From NCBI RefSeq assembly GCF_000149955.1, contig NC_030990.1, forward strand, positions 1,966,502 through 2,030,501: a DNA stretch of 64,000 nucleotides, read 5' to 3'. Source of the DNA: Fusarium oxysporum f. sp. lycopersici 4287 (lineage: Eukaryota > Ascomycota > Sordariomycetes > Hypocreales > Nectriaceae). Positions within the stretch are counted from its first letter, which is position 1. Every line of letters begins with the position of its first letter. Shown in pieces: positions 48,016 through 59,459 of the stretch. The position numbers were made by a program, and so were the translations under genes. The notes under the pieces are model-generated. The model made no database searches and was not told the DNA's origin. It was given only the letters and a program-made list of their open reading frames with translations.

Positions 48016-49292
48016 ATGATCTACGATACAGGAGCCTCTATCAATAACGAGACCTCAATTGAGACACAGACTGGAAGCCACAGCATCACCGACGCTGACG
48101 TGGTTGAGGCGCTACAGAAGGGCATCCGCGAAGCTACCAGGGAGGAGCTGATCAATCACGGAGAGGCGTCGCTGTATTATGACTCTCTGACCATGTCGCC
48201 CTTGAACGCAATGTCCGCTGTGAGTTGAGTTGAGTTGTTCACCTGTGCTCTGCTTGTCATCCGCATATCTCACATCTTGCTGCTTCAATGCGTCTCTTGA
48301 GCGACTCTTCACATATATACTGCCGATTGCTGACCAACATCATATCTCGCAAGGCCGCTATTGCTCGTTTCCGTGCATACAAGCCCCCTCCATTCCCACT
48401 ATGGGATCGTCTACCCGTTCGGAGGCGGGCAGCAGTCTTAGTACTACTGTATGCTGACCGTCGCGGCGATTTACGTGTGGTTATCACCATGCGCGCTGCA
48501 AGTCTGAGGAACTTTTCTGGCCATGCTGCCTTTCCCGGGGGCAAGGCAGATGATCTTGAAGAGACACCATGTAAGGCGTTGTTCTCAAGTGGCGCTATTC
48601 CTTATTAATTCTGTTGCACAGTCCAAATCGCCCGCCGAGAGGCTTGGGAAGAAATTGGACTTCCCATGGATGATAGCAAACTTCCAAAACCCTTCCGCGT
48701 CGAGCATCTTTGCTATCTACCCCCTTCCTTAGCTCGGACACACCTCGTCGTGAGACCATGTGTTGCATTTCTCCATGCGGACCAGCGCACAGCAGGAGAA
48801 CCGGCACCGACTGTTGAGGAAACTATGATTCCTAGACTTGATGCTCGCGAAGTCGCTGCCGTCTTCAGTGCGCCCTTTTACAATTTCCTCCATGCGCAGG
48901 ATCTCCCTCCCGCCCCGGGTGAGACGCTGCCTGAAGGACAATGGTACGATGGCTTCTGGAATCACTGGAAAGATCACCCCTGGCGGGTGCACAACTTTTA
49001 CGTCCCAGTCAACAACCAAAGCATCTCGAAGCCGCGGCGGGATAGCGAGCAAAGCCGTTTGGTTGACAAGCTAGAAAAAGAAGAGGAACCAGATGGGAGA
49101 TTCAAGGTCTGGGGAATGACGGCGCGCATATTGGTGGACGCAGCGAGAATTGCATATGCACAGGAGCCTGGATTTGAGCATAATGACAGTTTTGGCGATG
49201 AGGAGATCATTGCCCATGCGGATAGCTTGGGGGACCTGGGGGAGAAAATTCCAGAGAAGCGGACTGAACCTGGCGATGCGTCAAAGATGTAG
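48016..49292 (+). CDS. PCD1: Nudix hydrolase, peroxisomal coenzyme A diphosphatase type (Pcd1)
   Basis: Three exons, 48016-48219, 48354-48570 and 48622-49292, encode 363 aa. Intron 2 (GTAAGG...TGCACAG) splits the Nudix box, and splicing restores GGKADDLEETP-FQIARREAWEEIGL. That matches GX5EX7REUXEEXGU. Just before it, MRAASLRNFSGHAAFPGG matches the signature that separates CoA pyrophosphatases from other Nudix enzymes. The product ends GDASKM, and SKM is an accepted PTS1 variant, so peroxisomal import is likely. The reaction is CoA or acyl-CoA to 3',5'-ADP plus (acyl-)phosphopantetheine. Yeast Pcd1 is thought to clear oxidised CoA. Intron 1 is the less certain one; a GCTGAC branch precedes its AAG acceptor. 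Confidence 0.88.
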
Positions 49293-49505
49293 AGATTCTG
49301 AAGGCATGTGGATAGAAATAGAAACAAGATCGATGAACGTTAAGTCCGATACTGCTAAGAGGCAAAGAGAGAGGCAAAGAGTACTGAACATTGATACTGG
49401 TGGATTATGATGAAAAGTGTCAAGCTTTAGGTTTCCATTTGCAATAATTTAGACTTCGCGTGTCCTTTGGGTTCGCCATGGCCGTTTCATAAACGTTCAG
49501 CCCCT

Positions 49506-50298
49506 CTAATGACATGCGTTATCCTTGGTAGCAGAAGTTCGCTTTCCAAAGAATAGATATCCAAGAAATGCGCCAAGAGAAACAGCAATCATAACCCAGC
49601 CGTTGTATGTCATGAAAATGAGCCTTGTTTTATTAGAATTGTGAGCTATTAACAACGGCAGTAGGCTCGGCTACTCACATGAGCATGAATGCATAAAAGT
49701 TCTGTAGGCCATATAAAACAGCCTTGATGAGGTGGGCACGCTGATCGGCTTGTCCTTGGGATTGTCCTGCAAGGATGGGAGTCGACTCAGTAACGGGAAC
49801 ATCAAGACCTCACGGGAAGACTTAGCAGGGCAATTTCCCCCAAAGAGCAACACAGACAAGGCAAGGAGATACAAAGCAACATTCTGGTTTTGTTCTTGGG
49901 GTTCCTCAGAGAGGAAATGTATTTATGCGGTCTTGGAGGGGAGAGGAGGAGCTTACTGGGTGCGGCTCGGACGCGATTATCGAGGGCTTCTTCGTACTGT
50001 CGCGAGAGGGAACGGAGAGCTTCGTAGCCGACGGCGAGGAAAATTACAGCGACGAGAGAGAAGAAGAGGGAGGTTGTCGAGCGAACGTGCCATTGGCGGA
50101 AGACGATGCAGAGATTGGTGGTGTCCCAAGTGAACAGCATCTACGATGATCAGTATTTGTACATATGGATAGGAGGAGATAACACCATACGTTCATGCTG
50201 CACATATCCTTCATGCCTCCTCCGTGGCCATGGTCCATATCTCCGTGGTCCATTCCACTGTGGCTCATGCCGCTGTGATCCATATGTGCGTGATCCAT
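49506..50298 (-). CDS. Ctr-family copper transporter
   Basis: Four exons, 50298-50191, 50140-49957, 49766-49679 and 49623-49506, encode 165 aa; all phases close. Introns are 50, 190 and 55 bp. The N-terminus is a Met/His-rich copper-binding region (MDHAHMDHSGMSHSGMDHGD, then KDMCSMNMLFTW). Three transmembrane helices follow: SLFFSLVAVIFLAVGYEAL, then LYGLQNFYAFMLMLIFMTYN with the MxxxM selectivity motif of TM2, then MIAVSLGAFLGYLFFG with the GxxxG motif of TM3. The protein ends KDNACH, with a Cys-His pair as in many Ctr tails. Ctr proteins form trimers that import Cu(I). Plasma membrane or vacuole cannot be decided from sequence. It shares a 694-bp divergent promoter with BNA1 and converges with the Nudix gene. 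Confidence 0.94.
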
Positions 50299-50992
50299 TA
50301 TCGTGTTATCGTGCTTTTTGTTCGTTTGATCGCTATGAGTAGGTATGTTGTAGTTGAGTCAGAAGTGTCCAAGAGGTGGTCTAGTGTATTGATATAGAGC
50401 TGCTGGAATTCATGAAACCAACTCAAACGTGCGCAGGATCAGGCGGACCCCTTCAGATGGTGGTTAGAGGTCGGTCGATAGCGATAGCAAGGGAGTGATG
50501 CTGGGTGGGTGGGTGGAATGACGCGACAGGCGAGGTACTTTGTTTGATGCAGTAAAACGTGCGACGACCAAAAGTACGGTGTCTCGGCTAGGTACTATTA
50601 CAGAGGGGGGGGGTCGTTCCGACGGCCCCTTCGTCCTCTGTACCTTTCCCGACGACTAACAAGAACCAACTGCCGCGGAACTGCGGGGACCCCTACCACG
50701 GCTATTTCATCATTTATTGATAATTATCAGTATATAATATACTTCTCTTCTATTATTCTGAGTACTAGGTATCTTCTTGTAAAGTCTCGTTTTATGTAAT
50801 TGGTTGAAGTCAGCCCCTCCCGTGACATCCGCAACTACTTTACTTACAAATTATCCGCAGTTGACGCCCCTCACTCTTATCAATCTTTGACTTCAACTAT
50901 ACCTTAGCATTTCCACTGTCCACTATATTGGTTTCTCATCTTTACTTATAATTCTATCTCCATACGCGGACATACGAGTAGCCATCTCAATC
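50299..50992. promoter_or_regulatory. Divergent promoter between the Ctr copper transporter and BNA1
   Basis: 694 bp between two divergent genes. It contains a nine-G run near 50606-50614, then an AT-rich block (50700-50770), then CT-rich leader sequence before the BNA1 ATG. No gene is visible, and I could not assign a copper-response element with confidence. Confidence 0.55.
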
Positions 50993-51681
50993 ATGCTTGG
51001 GCCACCAGTCAACCTTCCGAAGTGGTGAGTAATCTCTTTGACTCTATACAATTCGAAACAGAATATGGAGCAGACTCACTAATCGACCCATTATGAGTAC
51101 AACAGGCTTGAAGAAAACTCCCATCTACTACAACCCCCTATCAACAATTACTGTGTCTACAATGAAGACTTCAGTGTCATGGTAACTCACGCTTTGCAAA
51201 TACTCTTATACTTCACGTTGAGAACATGGCTAACAATTGTCATCAGATCGTTGGTGGTCCAAATGCCCGCACTGACTACCACATCAATCAAACTCCCGAG
51301 TGGTTCTACCAATACAAAGGTGCAATGATGCTCAAAGTCGTCGACGAGGGGGAATTCCGTGATATCATCATCCGTGAAGGTGATATGTTTCTCTTACCTG
51401 GAAACACACCGCACAACCCAGTCCGCTTCGCGAACACAGTTGGAGTCGTCCTAGAGCAGCGTCGTCCAAAGGACTCACTCGATCGTATGCGTTGGTACTG
51501 CGGTGACTGTGGTGAGATTGTTCACGAGGCCGCATTTCATTGCACCGACCTTGGCACTCAAATTAAAGCGGCGGTTCAAGACTTTAAGAGCAGTGAGGAC
51601 AAGAGGACTTGTTCCAAGTGTGGTACTATGGCTGATGCGGCACCGAAGCCGGGCACTATTCAGGATCCTAATCTGGCGTGA
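50993..51681 (+). CDS. BNA1: 3-hydroxyanthranilate 3,4-dioxygenase
   Basis: Three exons, 50993-51024, 51106-51181 and 51247-51681, encode 180 aa. Introns are GTGAGT...ACAACAG and GTAACT...CATCAG, in phases that give [15 protein letters not shown] and [16 protein letters not shown]. The cupin carries the iron ligands: His in RTDYH, Glu in PEWFYQ and His in GNTPHNP. The C-terminal pair of CxxC motifs (CGDCG and CSKCG) forms the second, rubredoxin-like metal site found in fungal and bacterial enzymes. It cleaves the ring of 3-hydroxyanthranilate to aminocarboxymuconate semialdehyde, which closes to quinolinate in the kynurenine route to NAD. The enzyme is cytosolic. Its gene converges with the FAHD1-type gene. 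Confidence 0.95.
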
Positions 51682-51853
51682 TCCATCAAAATGTAGCAAA
51701 AGTTTGTATAAAAAGGTCAAAGGGGCGGCGCATGGGTATGAAATGTGGTGATGTAGTAGTAGTTGCAGAAAAATACCTCTCATGTCTTGATATTCTACAC
51801 ACTCATGTCGAAAGTTCTTACTAAGATAAAACTCACTTAAACTTGTTCATCTT

Positions 51854-52697
51854 TTAAGTCTCGGCAAAACTATATGAGCTAGGCGATTCCTCCACGGGAA
51901 TCTCAATGGCACCCTCCTCCAACTCCTTTCCGTCAATTCTGACACCCGCTCGAACAACATCACCCGGCACGGCAGGACCAACACCGGCAGGTGTACCAGT
52001 AAGGACAATATCGCCGGGGTGGAGAGTCATAACCTTGGAGATGTCGCTCAAGATACGAGGGATCTGGTAGATCATGAGGTTGGTTGAGCCCTGTTGCTTG
52101 GTCTCGCCGTTGAGCTGGAGGAAGAGCTCAACATTGTGAGGGTCCTTAATGGCAGTCTTAGGGATAATGTTGCTCAGAGGCAAGAAAGTATCGAAACCTT
52201 TGGCGATGTCCCATGGGAGACCCTTCTTCTTGGCCTCATTCTGGGCGTTGCGGGCGGTGAAGTCAATGGCGATAGCGTAAGCTGGAGATGGTCAGCCTTT
52301 CATAATTCGTGATAGTCCCACTGCTTGACGCACCTTTGATAGCATCAAGAGCTCCCTGGGTATCAGAGGCCTGAAGATCTCGGGTGAGCTTTCCAATTAC
52401 GAGAGCCAACTCAACCTCATAGTGCATGTCAATGCCCTTGGGCCTCAGGACGGGACCCTCGCCTGGTAGGACAATGGAAGAAGTAGGTTTCAGGAAGAAG
52501 AAGGGCTGCTTGGGTTTGGTGTTGTTCAGCTCAGCAATGTGCTCCCTAAGAGATAGCCATCAGTTTATGTCATAGTGGTTGAGCTATGGGTGAACATACG
52601 CAAAGTTGCGGCCGATGCAGACAACCTTGCCGGCCTGCTTGAGGCTAGACGTAGCCTGAGGGGCCATAGTAGCCATTGTGCGTCTCAGAGCGAACAT
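51854..52697 (-). CDS. Fumarylacetoacetate hydrolase-family protein, FAHD1 type (acylpyruvase/oxaloacetate decarboxylase)
   Basis: Three exons, 52697-52600, 52545-52334 and 52281-51854, encode 245 aa. Introns of 54 and 52 bp have GTATGT and GTGCGT donors. The first residues, MFALRRTMATMAPQA, fit a short mitochondrial presequence. The core is the FAH C-terminal fold: KVVCIGRNFAEHIAEL, KPTSSIV, then MHYEVELALVIG with the two metal-binding Glu, AIDFTARN with the metal-binding Asp, a conserved Lys in KGFDTF, and GDIVLTGTPAGVGP. The length is typical of FAHD1 (about 220-245 aa). Human FAHD1 hydrolyses acylpyruvates and decarboxylates oxaloacetate in mitochondria. Fungal members are less studied, so the exact substrate is inferred. 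Confidence 0.92.
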
Positions 52698-53847
52698 GAT
52701 GGTTACGAATGATGATTACAAGAAGAGTTTTATCAGTTATAACACTCATTCACTGGCTCAATGGCGAAATAGCTGTAAGCTTAAGCAAGCGGTTTCGGAA
52801 CTGCTCCCCCGATGGAGAAGCTTCGGTCGGAGATGAGTCCCGGTAATCGAGTCACGGGGTATCTTTGGACGAAGTCAATACATCAATTCCGATCTACCCT
52901 GCGCCGACTTCGCAATATTATCAAAGGAGACCATGATTCAATAGTTTCTCCTTCATCGGTTTGCTTTCCGATTATTAGGTATCCTCGACTATTTCTGGTC
53001 TAGTTCAATTGTGCAGCCAAAGCATCACCTTGTTTTCGTTAATATAGAATCTTCGTTTCCACATCAAAGATAGGTACATTTGTTGTGACCATATCTAAAC
53101 TACCAGAAACCCTCGTACATAATACGAACTCTATCTCACGGTGTAAAAAGGAATCGACTTCTCTTCTATTGTAAATATGCAAACAGCATTCTGCCTGCTC
53201 GTAATACCTTATGTACTCTTCCTTCTCATCTCCTTTCGTCTGCTCTTTTAATTCCTCTACCTCTCCGTAATACTCTTCTTAGTATATGCGTCCCATCATA
53301 CCACTCGCTTTCCTTGTTTGCCTCTTGCTTGAAATGGAGATTGTATCAGGAAGCATAAATCCGACTAAATGGTAAGCTATATTCTACCTGTCTACAATAC
53401 TTCAATAGTCTGAGCGTTACTTGCGCATATATGACTTGAGAAAGATCAACGGGTAGTTCATAGGCACCGTAAGTTACCGTGTTCAATTCCAGTCAGCCAA
53501 GCCATTCACAAATATACAGGCCTCCCGCAGAAAATGTCTTGGGAAATAGGATCATTTACATGAAGATTTGGGGCAAACAAGGTCAGGACAGTCTTCATGA
53601 TCGAATCCGCGTGTCATGTAAGAACCGACAGCAGCATAGTAGGCGAGCAATTGGCATACCCCCTTCACGTCTAGTCAGGCAATGACATGTCAACTGTCTT
53701 CGTAATAAATCGACTACCAAGATCTAGGCTAAAGGTAAGGAGCAAGAGGTGCTAGACAAATGACGTTATCAATTTTTTGCAATAACGGGGATATAATACT
53801 ACCAAATCTATACTTTTGCCCTTATGTACATATAATCAGTCATCCAA
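52698..53847. other. Intergenic region between FAHD1-type gene and DIP2
   Basis: 1.15 kb holding the FAHD1 promoter and the DIP2 3' UTR (both genes are on the minus strand). Pyrimidine-rich tracts at 53160-53340. No gene seen. Confidence 0.55.
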
Positions 53848-56781
53848 TTAAGCAACGTGAACGAACGTTCTCTTCTTAGCATTCCTCTCATCGCTCTCCT
53901 CCTCCCAATTCTCATCCACATAGTCCTTGATGCTTTTGTCACGAATCTGCATACCCACAACCTTAAGGGCAGCAATGTTAACTCCCATCTCATCCTTCTG
54001 GCGCTTGAGAGAAGCACGGAGGTTCACACGGATGCCGTCAAGCATAGCCTTCATGGTGCGGCTGGCAACAATCTGCTTATGGTGCGTTTTCAGCATGAAG
54101 AAAAGGATGCGACATGTCAAGGGCATGTTCATGGATCGCATCGCGAAAATGTTAAGGAAAGTGAAGAGGATGGGAACGGAGGCAAAGGGGAGTACCAGCA
54201 GTGCATCGTGCAGCGCCGAAGCCTTGATCTTTTGTAAAACAGAGAGGACATAAGCCTCGGCGGTGATGTTTCCGAGGGCAAGGAAGACGGGGTTCCGTTG
54301 AGGAGGTTGGGCATGAGGGTTTGTGAGTTTGGCTTCCTCGTACTCTCTGAGTAGGTTGAGATCGGCCATGCCCATCTCGAGAGCTTCTGCTATCCTCTCA
54401 CCAGCCATAAGAGTCTCTGTGGTCTGCTTGCTTGCCGCAGCAACCTCATTATTCTCATCTTGAGCGTCAGGGTCTCGCTCCAGTGATGTCGTAAGAGTGC
54501 TCTCGTATAGTTCCTCAATCTCCTTCTCGCGCTCTTCCTCGAGGAAAATCTGCTCCTCTGTTTCATCCCAGACTCGGATGCTCTTATCATGGCCGGCACT
54601 AACCAAGAGGTCGCCGCTATGGGCAACGGCAATAGCCCACACCTCGCCATGGTGACCATCCAGTCTCTGGATCTGCTCGAATTTATCACCATCCCAGTAT
54701 CGGATTGTGCGATCCTTGCTGCTGCTGAAGAAATGGTGGCCGTTGCCGTCGTTGTTGTGAGGTACGAAGGCGACCTGAAGGATACTGTCCTGGTGCCCGA
54801 AGAGAGCTTTGTGGCAGTCACCGAAATCAAGACCCCATATTCTGATGTTCTTGTCGGCTGAACTTGTGACGATCAACTTGCTGTCAAATGAGATATCCAT
54901 ACTAAGAACAGGAAGTTTGTGACCATAAAGATTAAGGTAGAGTTTGAGGGAGTCAACGAAGAAAACCTTGACCGTGTTATCGAGGAGGGCAACAGCAATA
55001 AGTCGAGCATCTGGTGAGAACTTGAGGCTGAGAATATCGTCAGAAACCTTGAGTGTTCTCGACTGTTGCAGCTTGAGCTTTGGTGTTGTTCTTCTTGTGC
55101 CGAGCACTTCCTCCTGTACGATCTTGAAATCCCAGAACTTGGCTGTCTTGTCAGCACTGCCTGAGACGACGGACTGGCCATCAGGGTGGACGTTGAGAGA
55201 CCAGATGGCACCCTCATGAGCATCGACACTATCAAGCAGTGCAGCTGAGGCCACATCAAAGAGCTGCAGTTCACCACTCTTGGTGCCAACCACAACGACT
55301 TTGTCTCCTGGGAGAAAAGAACAGCATAGCGCATAGCCGCACTCGAATGTCCGAATGCAGTTCTGTGTCTTTATGTTCCAGACCTTCAAGCTACCATTCG
55401 ATGCAGATGCCAGCATCTTGTCATCCGAGCTCAGCGATAGCGCCCTGATATCTGTTCGGTGACCGGGGAGTTCAACGGATAGCGCTCTCGTATAATCAGG
55501 GACGTCGTCCTTCTTTGACTTTTCGCTCTTCTCCTTAGATGGTAGGCTGTAATACTCGAGCAGGTTGTTTGTGGTTCCCACCAGCAGGTGAAGATCCTTT
55601 TGTCCGCTAGGGAGGGCCCAGTCAACAGAGCGCACCTTGCCTCCTGTTCGTACAATGACATATTGGACAAAGACGTCGCTAATGTCTGCCTTTGAAACAT
55701 CCACTGGCTCCTCTGCATTGGTCTCCTCCTCAACGACCCTCCCATCCTTCGCCTTCTCTCGACGTCTTCTTCGCTTACGAGCCAGTGCTTTTTTTATTTC
55801 GGCCTCGGACCGTATTCTCCACACATCAACACCCTTTTCTGAGCCATGAACTGCAAAGTAATCTTTCTTTGGGTGGAAGATAACTTCGGTTGTCCTGTCC
55901 TTACTCTGTCGATGTAATGTTCCGCGATCCTGAAGATATTGGACTGCAGCAGGTGTATCAACTTGACGGGCGCTCAATGCAAGGCCGTCGGCGTCCAACG
56001 ACCAAACTTTGATCTCGCCGTCATTTCCGGCAGTGACACATCCACTGTAGTCTGGGGCCAACCCGAGAGCCCAGCACTCGCCGTTTGTCTGCGATATGTG
56101 TGTTTCTATGCAGTGCCTTGACGATAGATCCCACAGCTTGATGAGCGAATCTTTGCCAGTCGTTAATAAGAAGCCGTCGTGTGTTCCTTCACCATCAAGG
56201 ACCATCGCGTGCGCACCGTCTTCATCCTGGACCTGAGGTTCTGGCTCAACAAAATGAAGGCCAGTCACCTGATCCTTGTGTCCTCGTAGCTTAAATTGGC
56301 CGACTTCCGCGACAAGATCCCAGATGATGATATCAGTGTCTTTGGAGCCGCTGGCAAGTCTGACACCAGACTTGTCGAAAACGAGTTTTGTGATTGCCGA
56401 CTTATGACCATTGAAGTTGAGGATGACGGAGGAAATTTTGCTGTCCCATAATCGAATACTACCATCCTCGTATCCCACAGCGAAAACGTCCTTGTCGGAT
56501 TTGCTTTGCGCAATGGCAGTCACGGGAATCGTGCATCTTTCATCTCTCCAGCGGTTTGTTATTTCGCCCTTCTTGATATCCCAGCAGAGAACCTCTTCAT
56601 TCGCTGCGACGATCGCCTGTCCCGCGCTGGTTCCTGTTCGGTCTTTCGAGGACCATACAATGTTCGAGGTCGGCGAGGCGACGACGCCGAAGAACTTGCC
56701 ATGCTCGTATTTCCTATTGAAATTTGAGTTAGATTGAGTCGCTAAGCATTTCTCATTAACTTACAAGTACGACTTCACCAT
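53848..56781 (-). CDS. DIP2: U3 snoRNP-associated WD40 protein Utp12/Dip2
   Basis: Two exons, 56781-56765 (17 nt) and 56713-53848, encode 960 aa. The 51-bp intron (GTAAGT...CAATAG) follows five and two-thirds codons and yields MVKSYLKYEHGKFFGVVASP, the conserved Dip2 start. Two tandem seven-bladed WD40 propellers fill residues 1 to about 680, e.g. GYEDGSIRLWDSKISSVILN, GSADKTAKFWDFKIV and AGHDKSIRVWDETEEQIFLE. An acidic charged helix comes next. The Utp12 domain lies near 790-900 (NITAEAYVLSVLQKIKASAL onward), and the end is Lys/Arg-rich (SDERNAKKRTFVHVA). Dip2 is part of the UtpB complex of the nucleolar small-subunit processome and acts in 18S rRNA maturation. It shares a compact divergent promoter with ARC35. 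Confidence 0.95.
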
Positions 56782-57048
56782 TTTTGAGATGTTGCGACCA
56801 GAATTGGCCCTTCTTAAGTTTTTGTCTCTGACCAAAGATCCTAGAATCTTTCCTCTATCCCACGTACAGTAACTTAGAGGGAAATTTTCTTATCGATAAG
56901 GATGTTATCCACTTAGGAGCTCTTTGTCACGTGCCTGCTGGGAGCTTGAGGCTCACCACGTAAGCCCCACCACCCAGGCGTCACCTACTGTAGTATACCA
57001 CCTAAGCTACGAGATAGTAAGGGGATAGCATACAAATCGACCAACAAG
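56782..57048. promoter_or_regulatory. Bidirectional promoter of DIP2 and ARC35
   Basis: 267 bp separate the two start codons. It holds a perfect 12-bp palindrome CTTATCGATAAG at 56889-56900, which is two overlapping GATA-type sites, and a CACGTG E-box at 56928-56933. Both lie near the middle and could serve either gene. Confidence 0.6.
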
Positions 57049-58219
57049 ATGCTTCTGCTAGACTATCAAAATGTGCTTATTCAGTCGGTCCTGACGGAAC
57101 GTTTCTCAGGGTAAGATTATGCATACCCAATTATCTCCAAAAATAAGAGCTCACAGGTTGTACGTCAGAGCCCCTCCCGCCTCTATTGACCAGACGGTCA
57201 GCGACTTTGATGGCGTTACGTTCCATATCTCGACACCCGAGTCTAAGACCCAGATCCTTCTTTCAATCCAAATACGATGTTTCCCCGACCTTGTCAAGTA
57301 TGGAGCTGAGGAAGTTCTCCAGCGCGAGTATGGCGACTACATGACATCGGTTGAGCCGGGCTTCGACTTCTCTGTTCTTGTGGATTTGGAGAACCTCCCG
57401 GAATCAAAGGGTACAGCCATATGCTCTCCACAGTCAAGGCCGACAATGCTGACTATTGAACAGAGGAACGCAATGAGCTAGCACTCAAATTCGCTCTCCT
57501 GAAGCGCAACGCTATGGCTGCACCATTCGAGCAAGCTTACAAAGAGCATTACGCATTGAAGGAGGAGGCTTCCAAGTTTACCTCCGAAGAAGCTCCTCAG
57601 GGCGTTCGAGAGGGAGGCGAAGTTAAGGCAATTCACTACCGAGAGGAGGAGGCCATCTACGTCAAGGCCAGCCACGACCGAGTTACCGTCATCTTTAGCA
57701 CCGTCTTTCGCGAAGAAACCGATCGAGTATTTGGAAAGGTGTTCATCCAAGAATTCGTCGACGCTCGAAGGAGAGCGATTCAAAATGCCCCCCAGGTCTT
57801 GTTCAGGAACGACGCCCCTCTCGAGCTACAGGGTGTCCCGGGGGTCCAAGACACTGGGTCTGGAGATATTGGTTATGTGACTTTTGGTAAGTTTTACCAG
57901 CTAATACCGCCAACATGATAACTAATTGAGCTGCAGTCCTCTTCCCTCGGCACCTAACTCCTCAGCGCATGACTGAGGTCATCTCTCACATTCAGACCTT
58001 CCGCGATTACTTCCATTATCATATCAAGGCTTCAAAAGCCTATATTCACTCGCGTATGCGAAAGCGAACTGCTGACTTCCTCCAAGGTAAATCATTTCCC
58101 CTACATCGGCGCATTTGGATAACTAACGGTGCTCAGTGCTGCGCCGTGCTCGCCCCGAGAATGAGGAGAAGGAGAGAAAGACTGCCAGCGGCAGAACTTT
58201 CAAGGTGCAAGGAAACTAA
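57049..58219 (+). CDS. ARC35: Arp2/3 complex subunit ARPC2 (p34)
   Basis: Five exons, 57049-57110, 57169-57410, 57464-57886, 57937-58086 and 58137-58219, encode 319 aa. All introns are 50-58 bp with in-phase joins. The protein begins [20 protein letters not shown] and continues [60 protein letters not shown] and [20 protein letters not shown], the conserved ARPC2 core. It ends with a charged helix ([20 protein letters not shown]). ARPC2 and ARPC4 form the scaffold of the Arp2/3 complex, which nucleates branched actin for endocytosis and polarity. Exon 2 has two in-frame acceptors 12 nt apart (after 57156 and after 57168). I chose the second because it gives the usual short SGAPP join. Confidence 0.96.
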
Positions 58220-58600
58220 AACACTGCACCCCTAGTGGTGTCTGCTCTGACGTTGTTCAATAATTCAGTTAGTTGTTGAGCCTATAGATAGGGCGGTTAG
58301 TCGCGGGTAGTTGGTAGTTAAGCGAATGGTACTGTTAAAACTACAATTTGATTTCCACAACAAAGAACAATCAATTGATCAAAAAGCTGGGCAGAATATG
58401 AGCCTTCTACATACAGAGATATTGCCAAGTTCCACATATTGGCACCTAATTGACGCGTTACTTGGCTTAGGCACCATCCCCCAATTAGCGGTGGGTAATC
58501 GAACTTCAAGGGTCCTTTAGATCGTGAGCAAGATCGCGCCGACACATGCCGACCTTTTTGATACACCATCAGCAAAGACGACCCTGGGGTCGCCACGACA
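58220..58600. other. Intergenic region between ARC35 and LCL3
   Basis: 381 bp with the ARC35 3' UTR and LCL3 promoter in tandem orientation. No gene or repeat is seen. Confidence 0.6.
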
Positions 58601-59459
58601 ATGATATGGCCGTTCGGATCGCGGGACGCCGACAAGGAGAAGGAGCAGAAACTTAAAGAAGAGGCAAAACGGCAGCATGTGTCATGGACCGACTCGATAA
58701 ACCGCATTCGATCAGCACCTGTTGATGCAGCTAGAGAATGGGCGCCTGTTGTACTGTTCCCGCTCGCTGGCATGGCAGCTCTACAAATCTATGCAAATTA
58801 TGTCCGCCGAATACCCGGATCAGCATATGTGCGCCCGAATTTCTTTCGTAACCGAAGCATCTTTGGCCGAGTTACCAGCGTCGGCGATGGTGATAACTTC
58901 CATCTCTTCCACACGCCTGGCGGTCGACTTTTGGGTTGGGGCTGGTTGAGAAAAGTTCCTGAAGCTCGCAAAGAGTTGAAAGACCGAACAGTATGTTTCC
59001 GATCCAAGTCACCCTATCGCCATACTGACAAATCTTTGGCAGATTTCAATTCGTATTGCCGGCGTTGATGCCCCAGAATGTGCCCACTTCGGACGGCCAG
59101 CGCAACCGTTCTCGGCCGAAGCTCTCGCCTGGCTACGTAACTACATCAGCAAACGCAACGTCCGCGCATATGTCTACAGGCGAGATCAGTACGATCGAAT
59201 CGTCGCGACTGTGTATACGCGGCGGTGGCTGTTTCGCAAGGACGTGGGTCTTGAGATGATAAAGGCCGGCATGGCAACGACGTACGAAGCCAAGCAAGGG
59301 GCTGAGTTTGGCGGACGACAAAAAATCTACGAAAGGGCTGAGGCGAAGGCGAAGCAGAAACGAAAGGGGATGTGGTCTGGCAAGTCCAAGGATTTCGAGA
59401 GCCCAAGAGCTTACAAGACGAAATGGGCTGGCGTTAACCAAGAAAAAACCGGCACTTGA
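58601..59459 (+). CDS. LCL3: Membrane-anchored staphylococcal nuclease-like endonuclease Lcl3
   Basis: Two exons, 58601-58990 and 59043-59459, encode 268 aa. The intron is GTATGT...TTGGCAG. The sequence begins [20 protein letters not shown], then a single hydrophobic anchor at about residues 49-66 ([20 protein letters not shown]). A staphylococcal nuclease domain follows. [20 protein letters not shown] starts the OB-fold, [17 protein letters not shown] carries the catalytic-type Arg and the Asp, [17 protein letters not shown] follows, and [14 protein letters not shown] is the late helix. Lcl3 is annotated across ascomycetes as a probable mitochondrial membrane-bound, calcium-dependent endonuclease. 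The family and order of motifs are clear; the substrate is not known. Confidence 0.93.
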
